A program made the translations under genes and the position numbers. From contig NZ_PIQO01000016.1 of NCBI RefSeq assembly GCF_002844575.1, positions 55,152-119,151 on the forward strand: a DNA stretch of 64,000 bases. Reading direction: 5' to 3'. Source of the DNA: Heyndrickxia camelliae (lineage in GTDB: Bacteria; Bacillota; Bacilli; Bacillales; Bacillaceae_C). The notes below the pieces were generated by a model. That model saw only the letters and a list, made by a program, of their open reading frames with translations, was not told the DNA's origin and ran no database searches. Below, piece by piece: positions 44,718 through 53,186 of the stretch (its first letter is position 1; every line of letters begins with the position of its first letter).

Positions 44718-45268
44718 GATTTCCATATCCCCCAATTTTTCCATTTCTCTAATCATAAAGAAAATTGACTGTGATGGAAAGGGATAATTATAAAATTGTC
44801 TCATTCCTCTTCATAAAAAAAAATGAGCAATCCTAATTATTTTTCTCTTCACCATTATTATATTAAAATAACTTTTAAAAACATGATACGGTTTTTCATA
44901 GGCACAAATTAAAGACTTTGTTTGATTTATGTTCAAAATTGAGCATAAATCACCTTGAATTTTCCCATTCTGTAACAAAACCTCCATTAATTATTCACAA
45001 ACCCTTATAAAATAAGAAAATTCAATCATTATTGCGCTTCCATAATACGAGTGGAATTATCAGAATCAATTGTCTATTTAGCTAAAAACATTACGTATAA
45101 TACCCATATTTTTACATGTAAGTGGAATATTTGCATCCAAGTTTGAACTTTCAATGACACTTGTCATTATTCTACTAATATAGATATTCAATTAGAAATT
45201 AATCTGCTATAGTTGTATTGTTTTTTAATTTACTCATTTTTTATTTCAAACGGAAAGGGGAATTACCA
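44718..45268. other. Divergent intergenic region between the Ktr gene and qoxA
   Basis: About 550 bp, AT-rich and non-coding. It must hold both promoters. The clearest structure is the 26-bp palindrome at 44925-44950; I could not assign the qox promoter with confidence. Confidence 0.5.
44925..44950. promoter_or_regulatory. 26-bp palindrome upstream of the qox operon
   Basis: ATTTATGTTCAA-AA-TTGAGCATAAAT has 12-bp arms with one mismatch. Its core (TGTTCAA-N2-TTGAGCA) resembles the perfect palindrome TGTTCAATATTGAACA upstream of the heme A synthase-like gene, so both may be sites for one regulator. Confidence 0.5.
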
Positions 45269-46216
45269 TTGAGAAAATGGACCAAATTAGCTAAATATTC
45301 CTTTTTAACTCTGCTTGGCATGGTCCTTTTGGCTGGATGTGATAGAAGCAAATATATTGTTCTCGATCCAAAAGGCCCAGTTGGCCACGAAGAGTTACGT
45401 TTAATTATCATTTCGGTAATTTTATGTGCAGTTGTCATTATTCCTGTTATAGGTATTTTCGTTTATATTGCTATACGGTACCGTGATACACCGGATAACA
45501 AAGCACCTTATCAACCTGAATGGGCAGATAGCAAGGTGCTAGAAGTAATTTGGTGGGGAATTCCTGTTGTTATCGTTGCAATACTTGGAGTCTTTACAGC
45601 GAAAACAACATTGAATTTAACAAAACCACCTGTGAAAGATGTTAAGCCTATAGTTATTCAAGTAACATCCTTAGATTGGAAATGGATGTTTACGTATCCT
45701 GACAAAAAAATTGCTACAGTGAATTATGCTGAAATTCCAGCTGGTGTTCCAGTTCAATTCGTTCTAACTTCTTCTGGAACAATGAATTCATTCTGGGTTC
45801 CGCAGCTAGGTGGGCAAGAATATACAATGCCAGGTATGTCAATGGGATTATGGCTTCAAGCTGATAAAACTGGTGAATATTTTGGCTCAGGTGCAAACTT
45901 TACTGGTAAGGGATTTGCTCATATGCAATTCAGAGTGAAATCTGTTACACAAGAAAACTTCAATAAATGGGCAGACAGTGTGAAAAAGAATTCTCCTGCC
46001 TTAACAAATCAAGGATATAAAAATTTAGAAAAACCAGGCTTAGAGAAAGAATTAAGCTTTTCATCCTATCCTAAAGGACTATATGAAGACATTGTAAATA
46101 AACATGGTGGAACTTATATGGATCATATGAATCATATGGGTGATAGCTCATCCATGTCTGATATGAAAAAGGATGATAAATCAATGTCTGGAATGGATAT
46201 GGAACATAATAAATAA
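45269..46216 (+). CDS. qoxA: Quinol oxidase subunit II, lipoprotein
   Basis: Subunit II of an aa3/bo3-type menaquinol oxidase. The 315-residue protein begins with a signal sequence and lipobox LLAGC (Cys24), has two membrane segments (about 43-63 and 85-107), and ends in a cupredoxin domain. The CuA ligands (two Cys, two His, Met) of cytochrome c oxidases are absent, which marks a quinol oxidase. The start is TTG 45269 (GGAAAGGGG upstream); the frame is open to 45218. The last 33 residues are rich in Met (8) and His (3) with Asp/Ser, a possible copper-binding tail. It is the first gene of qoxABCD; its stop overlaps the ribosome site of qoxB. Confidence 0.92.
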   Translation: MRKWTKLAKYSFLTLLGMVLLAGCDRSKYIVLDPKGPVGHEELRLIIISVILCAVVIIPVIGIFVYIAIRYRDTPDNKAPYQPEWADSKVLEVIWWGIPVVIVAILGVFTAKTTLNLTKPPVKDVKPIVIQVTSLDWKWMFTYPDKKIATVNYAEIPAGVPVQFVLTSSGTMNSFWVPQLGGQEYTMPGMSMGLWLQADKTGEYFGSGANFTGKGFAHMQFRVKSVTQENFNKWADSVKKNSPALTNQGYKNLEKPGLEKELSFSSYPKGLYEDIVNKHGGTYMDHMNHMGDSSSMSDMKKDDKSMSGMDMEHNK

Positions 46217-46230
46217 GGAGGAGATCCGTT

Positions 46231-48219
46231 TTGGATACATCGCATTTCTTTGTCACCGGCGATCCAATGATTTATGGAGCCGATGTTTCGATTGTCTTAG
46301 CAGTGGTTGCGATTGTTTTTTGCCTCACCTATTTTAAAAAATGGGGTTGGATATGGAGAGAATGGATCACAACCGTTGATCATAAAAAAATTGGTATCAT
46401 GTATCTTTTAGCAGCTTTACTTATGCTCTTCCGCGGTGGGGTGGATGCCCTTTTAATGCGGGCACAGCTTGCTGTTCCAAATGCTCACTTTTTAGAGTCA
46501 GAGCATTATAATGAGATTTTTACGACTCATGGTACTATTATGATTCTATTTATGGCAATGCCATTTATGTTTGCTTTATTTAACATGGTTGTTCCTTTAC
46601 AAATTGGAGCAAGAGATGTTGCTTTCCCAGCATTAAATGCTATTAGTTTCTGGCTATTTTTCATCGGAGCAATGCTCTTTAATCTTTCGTTCGTTATTGG
46701 TGGTTCACCAAATGCTGGTTGGCTTTCTTATCCACCATTATCAGAAAGTGCATTTAGTCCAGGTCCAGGTCAAAACTACTGGATTTGGGGTATACAGATA
46801 TCCGGTATCGGAAGTTTGGCGACCGGAATTAACTTTGTCGTTACGATTTTAAAAATGCGTACGCCATCTATGCGATTACGTGACATGCCACTTTTCACAT
46901 GGTCTACATTGGCATCTTCTATCGCTATTTTAGGTGCGTTCCCAATTCTTACTGTAACATTAGCTATGTTAACAATTGACCGTTTATTAGGCGGACATTT
47001 CTTCACATCAACAGCTGGCGGAAATCCAATGATGTACGTCAACTTAATTTGGATGTGGGGTCACCCTGAAGTATATATTGTTGTCTTGCCTGCATTCGGA
47101 GTATTCTCCGAGGTAGTGGCAACCTTCTCGAAAAAACGTATCTTTGGTTATAGCTCCATGGTATTCTCTATGATTGCCATTAGTGTTGTTTCTTATTACA
47201 CATGGGTGCATCACTTCTTTACGATGGGTGCCGGAGCCGATGTAAACATTGTCTTCGCGATTTGTACCATGATCATCGCGATACCAACAGGAGTGAAGGT
47301 GTTTAACTGGCTCTTCACGATGTTCCGAGGCAGGGTGCGCATTACTCAACCTATGCTTTGGTTCTATGCATTCGTTCCATGTTTCCTTGTCGGAGGAGCG
47401 ACAGGTGTTATGCTTGCGGCAGCACCAGCGGATTATCAATATCACAACAGCTATTTCTTAATCGCCCACTTCCACCAAGTATTAATCGGTGGGGTTGTAT
47501 TCGGATATTTAGCAGGTATGTATTATTGGTTCCCTAAAATTTTCGGATTTAAACTTAATGATCGTCTAGGAAAATGGGGATTCTGGTTATGGCAAATTGG
47601 TTTCTATGTTTGCTTCATGCCACAATACGCCCTTGGTTTCATGGGAATGACTCGTCGTATTTATACCTATAATGCTTCTGCTGGATGGGATATGGGTTGG
47701 GCACCGCTCAACATGGTATCTACTGTCGGAGCATTCTTAATGGGTATTGGATTCATCTTCCAAGTATGGCAAATTGTCTATAGTATTAAACACGGTGAAC
47801 GTGATGTAACCGGCGATGCTTGGGATGGTCGTACACTAGAATGGTCTATCCCGTCTCCTGCGCCAGTATACAACTTTGCAATTCTACCTGAAGTAAAAGG
47901 TCGCGATGCATGGTGGTATCAAAAACAAGAAATGAAAAATGGAGACTATCAAGAAAAACCGGTTAAATACGAGCCAATTCATATGCCGAAAAACACTGGT
48001 GTTCCATTCATCATGGCATGCTTCTTCTTTATTGCCGGATTCGGATTTACATTTGAATGGATGTGGATGGGAGTTGCTGGATTAATCGGTGTTGTAGTTA
48101 CTTTATTCGTACGTTCATTCCAATATGACACAGATTACTATATTCCTGTGGAAGAGATAGAGCGAACTGAAAATGAATATAGAAATCGTGTTCTTTCAGC
48201 TCAACAAACTGCAAATTAG
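46231..48219 (+). CDS. qoxB: Quinol oxidase subunit I (heme-copper catalytic subunit)
   Basis: The 662-residue catalytic subunit reduces O2 to water and pumps protons. All ligands are present: His100 and His415 (low-spin heme), His278 with cross-linked Tyr282 plus His327 and His328 (CuB), His413 (high-spin heme), and Glu280 of the D-channel. Arg68 and Asp72 match the quinol-site residues Arg71 and Asp75 of E. coli CyoB. Several stretches (AHFHQVLIGGVVFG, FKLNDRLGKWGFW, PQYALGFMGMTRR) look closer to CyoB than to B. subtilis QoxB as I recall it. The start is TTG 46231 behind AAGGAGGAGA. Heme type cannot be read from sequence. Confidence 0.95.
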   Translation: MDTSHFFVTGDPMIYGADVSIVLAVVAIVFCLTYFKKWGWIWREWITTVDHKKIGIMYLLAALLMLFRGGVDALLMRAQLAVPNAHFLESEHYNEIFTTHGTIMILFMAMPFMFALFNMVVPLQIGARDVAFPALNAISFWLFFIGAMLFNLSFVIGGSPNAGWLSYPPLSESAFSPGPGQNYWIWGIQISGIGSLATGINFVVTILKMRTPSMRLRDMPLFTWSTLASSIAILGAFPILTVTLAMLTIDRLLGGHFFTSTAGGNPMMYVNLIWMWGHPEVYIVVLPAFGVFSEVVATFSKKRIFGYSSMVFSMIAISVVSYYTWVHHFFTMGAGADVNIVFAICTMIIAIPTGVKVFNWLFTMFRGRVRITQPMLWFYAFVPCFLVGGATGVMLAAAPADYQYHNSYFLIAHFHQVLIGGVVFGYLAGMYYWFPKIFGFKLNDRLGKWGFWLWQIGFYVCFMPQYALGFMGMTRRIYTYNASAGWDMGWAPLNMVSTVGAFLMGIGFIFQVWQIVYSIKHGERDVTGDAWDGRTLEWSIPSPAPVYNFAILPEVKGRDAWWYQKQEMKNGDYQEKPVKYEPIHMPKNTGVPFIMACFFFIAGFGFTFEWMWMGVAGLIGVVVTLFVRSFQYDTDYYIPVEEIERTENEYRNRVLSAQQTAN

Positions 48220-48231
48220 GAGGTTTTAAAC

Positions 48232-48837
48232 ATGCAACAAAGCGCTTCTGCTCATGTTTCTAACCATGATCATGGTCATGTAGACCAGGAAGGGTTAAAA
48301 ATATTAGGTTTTTGGATTTTCCTTGTAACCGACTGTCTCCTGTTCGCGACTCTGTTTGCAGCTTATGCCGTTTTGCATACTCACACAAATGGAGGATTTA
48401 CAGGGAAGGAATTTGATAAACCTGGTTTTATCATTGAAACCTTTATCTTATTAATTAGTTCGTTTACAAGTGGTATAGCTGTTTTATTCATGCATAAAGG
48501 AAATAAAAAAGCACTATTGGGCTGGCTGATTGTTACAGCTGCCCTTGGTGCTGTGTTTGTGGGACTTGAAATCAATGAGTTCACTAATATGGTTCATGAA
48601 GGTGCAACTATCTCTACGAGTGCTTTCCTTACTTCTTTCTTTACACTAGTAGGAACACACGGATTGCACGTTACAGTCGGTATCTTCTGGATGATCGGAT
48701 TAATGATTCAACTATCTCGTAAAGGGATTACAAATGTAACGAAAAGAAAGATCTCTGTCATCAGTCTTTACTGGCACTTCTTAGATGCCGTTTGGATCTT
48801 TATCCTTACTGTAGTTTATTTGATGGGGGTGATGTAA
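48232..48837 (+). CDS. qoxC: Quinol oxidase subunit III
   Basis: The 201-residue membrane protein has five hydrophobic segments and the COX3 features GFWIFLVTDCLLFATLFAAYAVL (about 24-46) and GTHGLHVTVGIFWM (about 141-154), ending with WHFLDAVWIFILTVVYLMG. It stabilises the catalytic subunit. The N-terminal His-rich stretch (SNHDHGHVD) is common in Gram-positive homologues. TAGGAGG precedes the ATG, and its TAA is directly followed by the ATG of qoxD. Confidence 0.95.
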   Translation: MQQSASAHVSNHDHGHVDQEGLKILGFWIFLVTDCLLFATLFAAYAVLHTHTNGGFTGKEFDKPGFIIETFILLISSFTSGIAVLFMHKGNKKALLGWLIVTAALGAVFVGLEINEFTNMVHEGATISTSAFLTSFFTLVGTHGLHVTVGIFWMIGLMIQLSRKGITNVTKRKISVISLYWHFLDAVWIFILTVVYLMGVM

Positions 48838-49143
48838 ATGTCAAATCATGAACATACTGCATCCATTAAAGCTTATGTAATTGGATTTATACTTTCTATC
48901 ATTTTGACAATCATCCCGCTTGTACTTGTGTTAAATCATATGATGGCAAAATCAGTACTTTTACCTGTCATTTTGATAGCAGCCGTATTACAATTTGTTA
49001 TTCAGCTCTTCTTCTTCATGCATATTCGCGACGGAGAAGGACCTCGCTACAATGTAATGGCATTAGTTTTAGGATTAATTTTCGTTATAACCATTGTTGT
49101 AGGTGCAATTTGGATTATGTCATTTAACTCGGTTGTACAATAA
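48838..49143 (+). CDS. qoxD: Quinol oxidase subunit IV
   Basis: The 101-residue protein with three membrane segments (about 12-32, 41-62, 75-97) belongs to the prokaryotic COX4/CyoD family (QLFFFMHIRDGEGP, then NVMALVLG). It assists assembly of the CuB site in E. coli CyoD. It starts immediately after the qoxC stop and is the last gene of the operon, followed by a structured intergenic repeat and a hairpin. Confidence 0.93.
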   Translation: MSNHEHTASIKAYVIGFILSIILTIIPLVLVLNHMMAKSVLLPVILIAAVLQFVIQLFFFMHIRDGEGPRYNVMALVLGLIFVITIVVGAIWIMSFNSVVQ

Positions 49144-49353
49144 GAAAAGCGAAAGTGGCTTTTTCATCGGCGTACGGATGAACGAAATTAGCTCTTCCAA
49201 TTTCACCTTCGTAGTCGCAGGCTCAAGATAAAGGAAACACAGTAAGGTAGTTCACGAACAAGTGAAAATAGTCCTTACATTTTCAACTGATGTTGACTTA
49301 TCTTAGGGAGAAGACGGAGGAATCCGCTAGCCGATAGCTACTTGCGCTAGACA
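49144..49353 (+). repeat. Structured intergenic repeat of the AAAAGCGAAAG...CGCTAGACA type
   Basis: A GC-richer block of about 210 bp between qoxD and the heme A synthase-like gene. It starts AGAAAAGCGAAAG and ends TTGCGCTAGACAG, like a large family of intergenic elements I recognise from Bacillaceae genomes. Internal pairings include GTAAGG-N-AGTTCAC with GTGAA-N4-GTCCTTAC (49222-49278). It has no coding frame. Its function is unknown and it probably folds as RNA. Confidence 0.55.
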
Positions 49354-49371
49354 GAGAAAAAACTTAAAATG

Positions 49372-49407
49372 CTTCTCTTAGTTCCGACTGACGGTATCTA
49401 AGAGAAG
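49372..49407 (+). terminator. Hairpin after the qox operon
   Basis: CTTCTCTTAG and CTAAGAGAAG form a perfect 10-bp stem with a 16-nt loop, followed by TTATTTCTTT. It is a plausible terminator of qoxABCD about 230 bp downstream of qoxD. Confidence 0.65.
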
Positions 49408-49426
49408 TTATTTCTTTATCTCACTT

Positions 49427-49442
49427 TGTTCAATATTGAACA
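49427..49442. promoter_or_regulatory. Perfect 16-bp palindrome before the heme A synthase-like gene
   Basis: TGTTCAATATTGAACA is a perfect palindrome 33 bp upstream of the start codon. Its half-site recurs in the palindrome upstream of qoxA. Confidence 0.5.
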
Positions 49443-49474
49443 TAATTATTAGACCTTACGAAGAAGGTGTAATC

Positions 49475-50350
49475 ATGCGTTATTTTTGGCTTGCAGTTAG
49501 TTCTGCTGCAGTGCTATTTATCGTAAATATTATAGGCTTTGTTGACACAATGACTCAATCTGCAATGGGATGCGGAAGCGGATATCCACTCTGCAATGGA
49601 AGTATATTCCCGGACTTTTCCGATTACCATTCCGTAATTGAATATACGCATCGAATAGTGGTTGGTCTTGCTAGTCTATTACTATTTGTTGTGTCCGCTA
49701 TTGCTTGGTTTCGTTATAAATCAAAATCTCCTAAAATAAAATGGTTAGTGTTATTTGCTGTAATTGGCATTCTTGGAGAATCTACCTTAGGGGCATTAAC
49801 TGTAATGGTCTCCCTTTCACCGCTACTCCTTGCTGCACATCTAGGGATTGCTCTTATTTCCTTTGCAGCAGTTGTCAATATTGCCTATGTAATTTATATG
49901 AACGAAAAAAATATACATGAACGTGGAAAATTACCTCTTACCTTTTCCATCTTTTCTTGGATAATTTTTATCTGTTCATATGGAGCAATATATTTTGGCG
50001 GTTATGTATCCAAAACAGGAGCAGGCGCATCATTTCGCGGCTATCCATTTCCAACCGAGCATGCATCTGTAGTGGGGAATGCCTTTTGGATTGATGTCGT
50101 TCATCGATTATTTGCGCTTGGATTAATTATTCTGTTTCTCTTGCTTATCTGGAGAGCGAGAAAATACCGTTCTTTACGGCCAGACATTTATCGTTTAAGT
50201 ATCGTTTGTTTTATCCTGATTATTCTTCAAGGACTCAGCGGTGCACTATTGATATATACTAGTCTTAGTCTAGGGGCTGTACTCGTACATGTTTCCATCA
50301 TATCCTTACTCGTTGGTACGTTAAGTATTATAGGCTTCCAGAGTAGATAA
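49475..50350 (+). CDS. Heme A synthase-like protein (CtaA/COX15 family)
   Basis: CtaA hydroxylates and oxidises heme O to heme A, the cofactor of aa3-type oxidases. The 291-residue protein has eight membrane segments and the four heme-ligand histidines (His59 in EYTHR with Glu56, His121 in AAHLG, His209 in VVHR, His271 in VHVS). The N-terminal cysteine pair (Cys33, Cys40 in GCGSGYPLC) is present, but the second pair found in B. subtilis CtaA is missing. The start is ATG 49475 with AAGAAGGTG upstream. It follows qoxABCD on the same strand, consistent with supplying heme A to that oxidase. A terminator follows. Confidence 0.85.
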   Translation: MRYFWLAVSSAAVLFIVNIIGFVDTMTQSAMGCGSGYPLCNGSIFPDFSDYHSVIEYTHRIVVGLASLLLFVVSAIAWFRYKSKSPKIKWLVLFAVIGILGESTLGALTVMVSLSPLLLAAHLGIALISFAAVVNIAYVIYMNEKNIHERGKLPLTFSIFSWIIFICSYGAIYFGGYVSKTGAGASFRGYPFPTEHASVVGNAFWIDVVHRLFALGLIILFLLLIWRARKYRSLRPDIYRLSIVCFILIILQGLSGALLIYTSLSLGAVLVHVSIISLLVGTLSIIGFQSR

Positions 50351-50382
50351 AAAATCCTAAATTATTATGTTTAGGATTTTTT
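50349..50382 (+). terminator. Rho-independent terminator of the heme A synthase-like gene
   Basis: AAAAAATCCTAAA and TTTAGGATTTTTT form a perfect stem with an 8-nt loop directly at the stop codon, ending in a T-run. Confidence 0.9.
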
Positions 50383-50547
50383 ATTTTGTAACTAAAGTAA
50401 AGGTAAGCCTCAGCTTGTTATCATCTCTAATTACGATGTCAATACTAATAAAAACATTTTGTCTACCCTATTTTGTTAATTTTTTTCAAAAAATATTTGA
50501 CAATTCTGTGATTATTGGTAGAATATTCAGTAAGGGAGATGGTATCA

Positions 50548-50782
50548 ATGCATGAGAAAAGTCTAAAGGCTATTAAAGGATCCATTTGTGGAGTATGCTT
50601 AGGAGTACTTATCTTTATTGCAAGCTTTTTTTGTAAGCGCTGCCAGCGGCGGGTATTTTTATACAGCAACAGGTGTTGGTGTTGTTATTGCTTCATTAAT
50701 CACCCTTATATTTAGTATGTCCATCATGTTGATGGAGGAAGTTACTTCAAAAGAGAATAAAAGTAATATACGTTCTTTATGA
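50548..50782 (+). pseudogene. Small two-TM membrane protein gene frameshifted in a T7 run
   Basis: From ATG 50548 (AAGGGAGA 8 nt upstream) the frame encodes MHEKSLKAIKGSICGVCLGV and then LIFIASFF, after which it changes to cysteine-rich nonsense. Removing one T from the T7 run at 50626-50632 restores a frame reading VSAASGGYFYTATGVGVVIA, SLITLIFSMSIMLMEEVTS and KENKSNIRSL-stop (TGA 50780-50782). That gives a protein of about 77 aa with two membrane helices. I do not recognise the family. It is either a true mutation, slippage-controlled expression, or a base-calling error in the homopolymer. Confidence 0.75.
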
Positions 50783-50796
50783 TATATAAATAAAAA

Positions 50797-50825
50797 TAAG
50801 GATGGACTCCTCATGTCCATCCTTT
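50797..50825. terminator. Bidirectional terminator
   Basis: AAGGATGGAC and GTCCATCCTT form a perfect 10-bp stem with a 7-nt loop and A/T-rich flanks on both sides, between the frameshifted gene and the convergent SDR gene. Confidence 0.85.
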
Positions 50826-50845
50826 TTATTTATTTTAGTTATCAA

Positions 50846-51604
50846 TTATAAAGTTAACCCACCATCTACAACCACAACCGATCCTGTCATATAACTTGCT
50901 TTATCAGAACTTAGAAATACAACCATTTCAGCAAGTTCGTTCGGTTCTGCATAGCGGCCCATCCTCATTACGGACACTTCCTCTGGCACGTAACCTGTTT
51001 CTGTAAACATTCTTTCCACACTACTAGTTAACGCAGTCTTTACCCCTCCTGGACAGATGGCATTAACACGAATACCTTTTTTCACATATTCTAAAGCGGC
51101 GGCTTTCGTTAAGCCTACTACTGCATGTTTACTTGCGGAGTAGATAGATGCACTATGTTCACTACGAATACCTGCCGTGGAAGCTGTATTAATGATAGAA
51201 CCGCTACCTTGGTTTTCCATCACTTTTAATACATATTTCATACCTAAGAAAACACCTTTTACGTTAACAGACATAATACGATCAAATTCAGCATCTTCAA
51301 CCTCAGCTAAAGGTGCAAACTTCTGTATAACACCTGCGTTATTAAAAAACACATCAATACGTCCGAAGGTATCGACCGCAGTTTGAACATAATTTTGAAC
51401 ATCTTTACTATTGGATACGTCCGCCTGAACGAAGATTGCTTCTCCGCCTTGTTCTTTTATTAATTGCAACGTTTCTTCACCAGTTGTTTGATTAAAATCT
51501 ACTAATACTACCTTTGCACCTTGCTTCGCCATCAGCAAACTGCTTGCTCTTCCAATACCACTTCCAGCACCAGTTACTATAGCAATTTTATCTTGTAATT
51601 CCAT
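50846..51604 (-). CDS. Short-chain dehydrogenase/reductase (classical SDR)
   Basis: This 252-residue NAD(P)-dependent oxidoreductase has the classical SDR marks: TGAGSGIG (11-18) for cofactor, NNAG (88-91), Ser142, and the catalytic YSASK (Tyr155, Lys159). The C-terminus MTGSVVVVDGGLTL is typical of the glucose/3-oxoacyl reductase-like branch. Asp36 after the second beta strand (VLVDFN) suggests NAD(H). AGGAGGAAGAGTC precedes the ATG. It is divergent from an AraC-type regulator 157 bp away, which may control it. Substrate unknown. Confidence 0.88.
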   Translation of the reverse strand: MELQDKIAIVTGAGSGIGRASSLLMAKQGAKVVLVDFNQTTGEETLQLIKEQGGEAIFVQADVSNSKDVQNYVQTAVDTFGRIDVFFNNAGVIQKFAPLAEVEDAEFDRIMSVNVKGVFLGMKYVLKVMENQGSGSIINTASTAGIRSEHSASIYSASKHAVVGLTKAAALEYVKKGIRVNAICPGGVKTALTSSVERMFTETGYVPEEVSVMRMGRYAEPNELAEMVVFLSSDKASYMTGSVVVVDGGLTL

Positions 51605-51761
51605 GACTCTTCCTCCTAAAATTCGAGCTTATTTCTTTATAACACCCCTATTTTATTTCTTAAATATCCGGATTTATTGTATTTTTCCACTGTAAATAGT
51701 ATTTTTTTATATAAATAAACAAAATTGGATGCGCTATCAATTTTTAATGGAGGATACTTAC

Positions 51762-52985
51762 GTGCATTTCAAAGAAGAAGAGATTCTTTACTTTTGCCAA
51801 TCACTGTTTGCAGCACATCGGTTATCTGTTTTTTACATCAACCAGTACGGAGAATTTGAATTCGAATGTGTAACAAGTCATTTTCAGAGTAGCCCTTACT
51901 ACAATAATTTAAAGTTCCGTATAAAGGAATACACATATCCAGTCAAAGTAGTGGATATACCTCGTTTCTTTTCCTATTCCAATTTGCAGTTTTTCTCTAT
52001 TTATTTAAAGGAGACAAAAGGTTCGATAGTCGTTGGCCCCTGTATTCATACCGACATAACGGAAGAGAAGATGAATGAGATCATGGATTCCTATAAAGAA
52101 ATCCCACATAAAAGAGCCTTATTTGATTTTTATCACTCTCTCTATGTAAAGGATAGTGAACAATTTCTAACTATTGGATTACTTGCATTTTACACTATAT
52201 ACAAGAGAAAATTAGACAAATCGCTTGTACTAGAACAAAATAAAGAACTGGAATCCACTTTAAAGCTGGATCATCCAGATTTAGAACTGTCAAAAGGAAG
52301 AAGAGATTTAACTTTCCATTCGAATCTTTCTCATGAACGTGTCTTACTTCATTATGTGAAAAATGGACAAGTAGACAAATTATCGAATATCGTCAATTAT
52401 TCCATTTTTTCCGAGGACGAATTGGGTGTATTGTCTAAACGAAGCAGAATCAGAAGCGAAAAAAATTTAATGATAACAGGTGTTGCCCTAATTTGTAGAG
52501 CTGCGGTTGAAGGCGGATTGAATGAGGAAACAGCCTTCACTTTAAGTGATTTTTATATTCAGCAGTTGGAGGAGCAAGACCATTTAAAAGAAATACAGGC
52601 CATTATGACAGAAGCTGTATATGATTTTACCAATCGGGTACAAGAAGCGAGGGCAAATAAATATTCCCGTACTGTTACAACCTGCCAACACTATATTTAT
52701 AATCATCTGTACGAGGATATAACCTTAGATCAGTTGGCACAACTTAATCATTTAAGCCCCAATTATTTATCCAGTCTTTTCAAAAAAGAAGTAGGAATTT
52801 CTATTAGTAACTACATTCAAGGTGAACGAATCGAAGAAGCCAAGCGACTACTCTCCTTAACAGCATACCCTATTTCATCCATCGCAACATGGCTCAACTT
52901 TAACGACCAAAGCTATTTCATAAAGGTATTTAAAAAACATACAGGAGTCACACCTAAAAAATATCGAAGTAGCTTCCAAGAGTAA
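51762..52985 (+). CDS. AraC-family transcriptional regulator
   Basis: The protein of about 407 aa ends in two AraC helix-turn-helix motifs (about 305-405: DITLDQLAQLNHLSPNYLSSLFKKE, then ISSIATWLNFNDQSYFIKVFKKHTGVTPKKYR). The N-terminal 300 residues are helical and unlike the cupin domain of AraC itself; they resemble the uncharacterised N-terminus of other long Bacillus regulators. I choose GTG 51762, because ATGGAGG lies 8 nt upstream; the frame is open to 51729. It is divergent from the SDR gene, its most likely target. The inducer is unknown. Confidence 0.85.
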   Translation: MHFKEEEILYFCQSLFAAHRLSVFYINQYGEFEFECVTSHFQSSPYYNNLKFRIKEYTYPVKVVDIPRFFSYSNLQFFSIYLKETKGSIVVGPCIHTDITEEKMNEIMDSYKEIPHKRALFDFYHSLYVKDSEQFLTIGLLAFYTIYKRKLDKSLVLEQNKELESTLKLDHPDLELSKGRRDLTFHSNLSHERVLLHYVKNGQVDKLSNIVNYSIFSEDELGVLSKRSRIRSEKNLMITGVALICRAAVEGGLNEETAFTLSDFYIQQLEEQDHLKEIQAIMTEAVYDFTNRVQEARANKYSRTVTTCQHYIYNHLYEDITLDQLAQLNHLSPNYLSSLFKKEVGISISNYIQGERIEEAKRLLSLTAYPISSIATWLNFNDQSYFIKVFKKHTGVTPKKYRSSFQE

Positions 52986-52997
52986 TAGCATAGCCCA

Positions 52998-53032
52998 AAA
53001 ACAGAGGATGTCTGCTAGAGACATTCTCTGTT
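52998..53032 (+). terminator. Terminator of the AraC-type gene
   Basis: AAACAGAGGATGTCT pairs with AGACATTCTCTGTTT (one mismatch) over a short GCTAG loop, followed by CCTATTTAT. It starts 13 bp after the stop codon. Confidence 0.75.
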
Positions 53033-53186
53033 TCCTATTTATCTTTATCGTTTACATATACTGTAAAACGGTTTTCCTGACAGCAATTTCGAATCACTAC
53101 TATAAGGACATGCAGAAAAACTTACCATTAATCAATCAGCCAATATGTTATGATAAAAATAAAAGTATAGATAGGTGAGTACGATA

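Noticed and set aside
44718..45268. c-di-AMP (ydaO-type) riboswitch before the Ktr gene
   Set aside because: I could not find the conserved core or a leader hairpin feeding into the gene; only the palindrome at 44925 stands out.
45269..49143. Calling the oxidase operon ctaCDEF (caa3 cytochrome c oxidase)
   Set aside because: Subunit II has no CuA cysteine/histidine ligands and no cytochrome c domain, and subunit I keeps the quinol-site Arg/Asp; it is a quinol oxidase.
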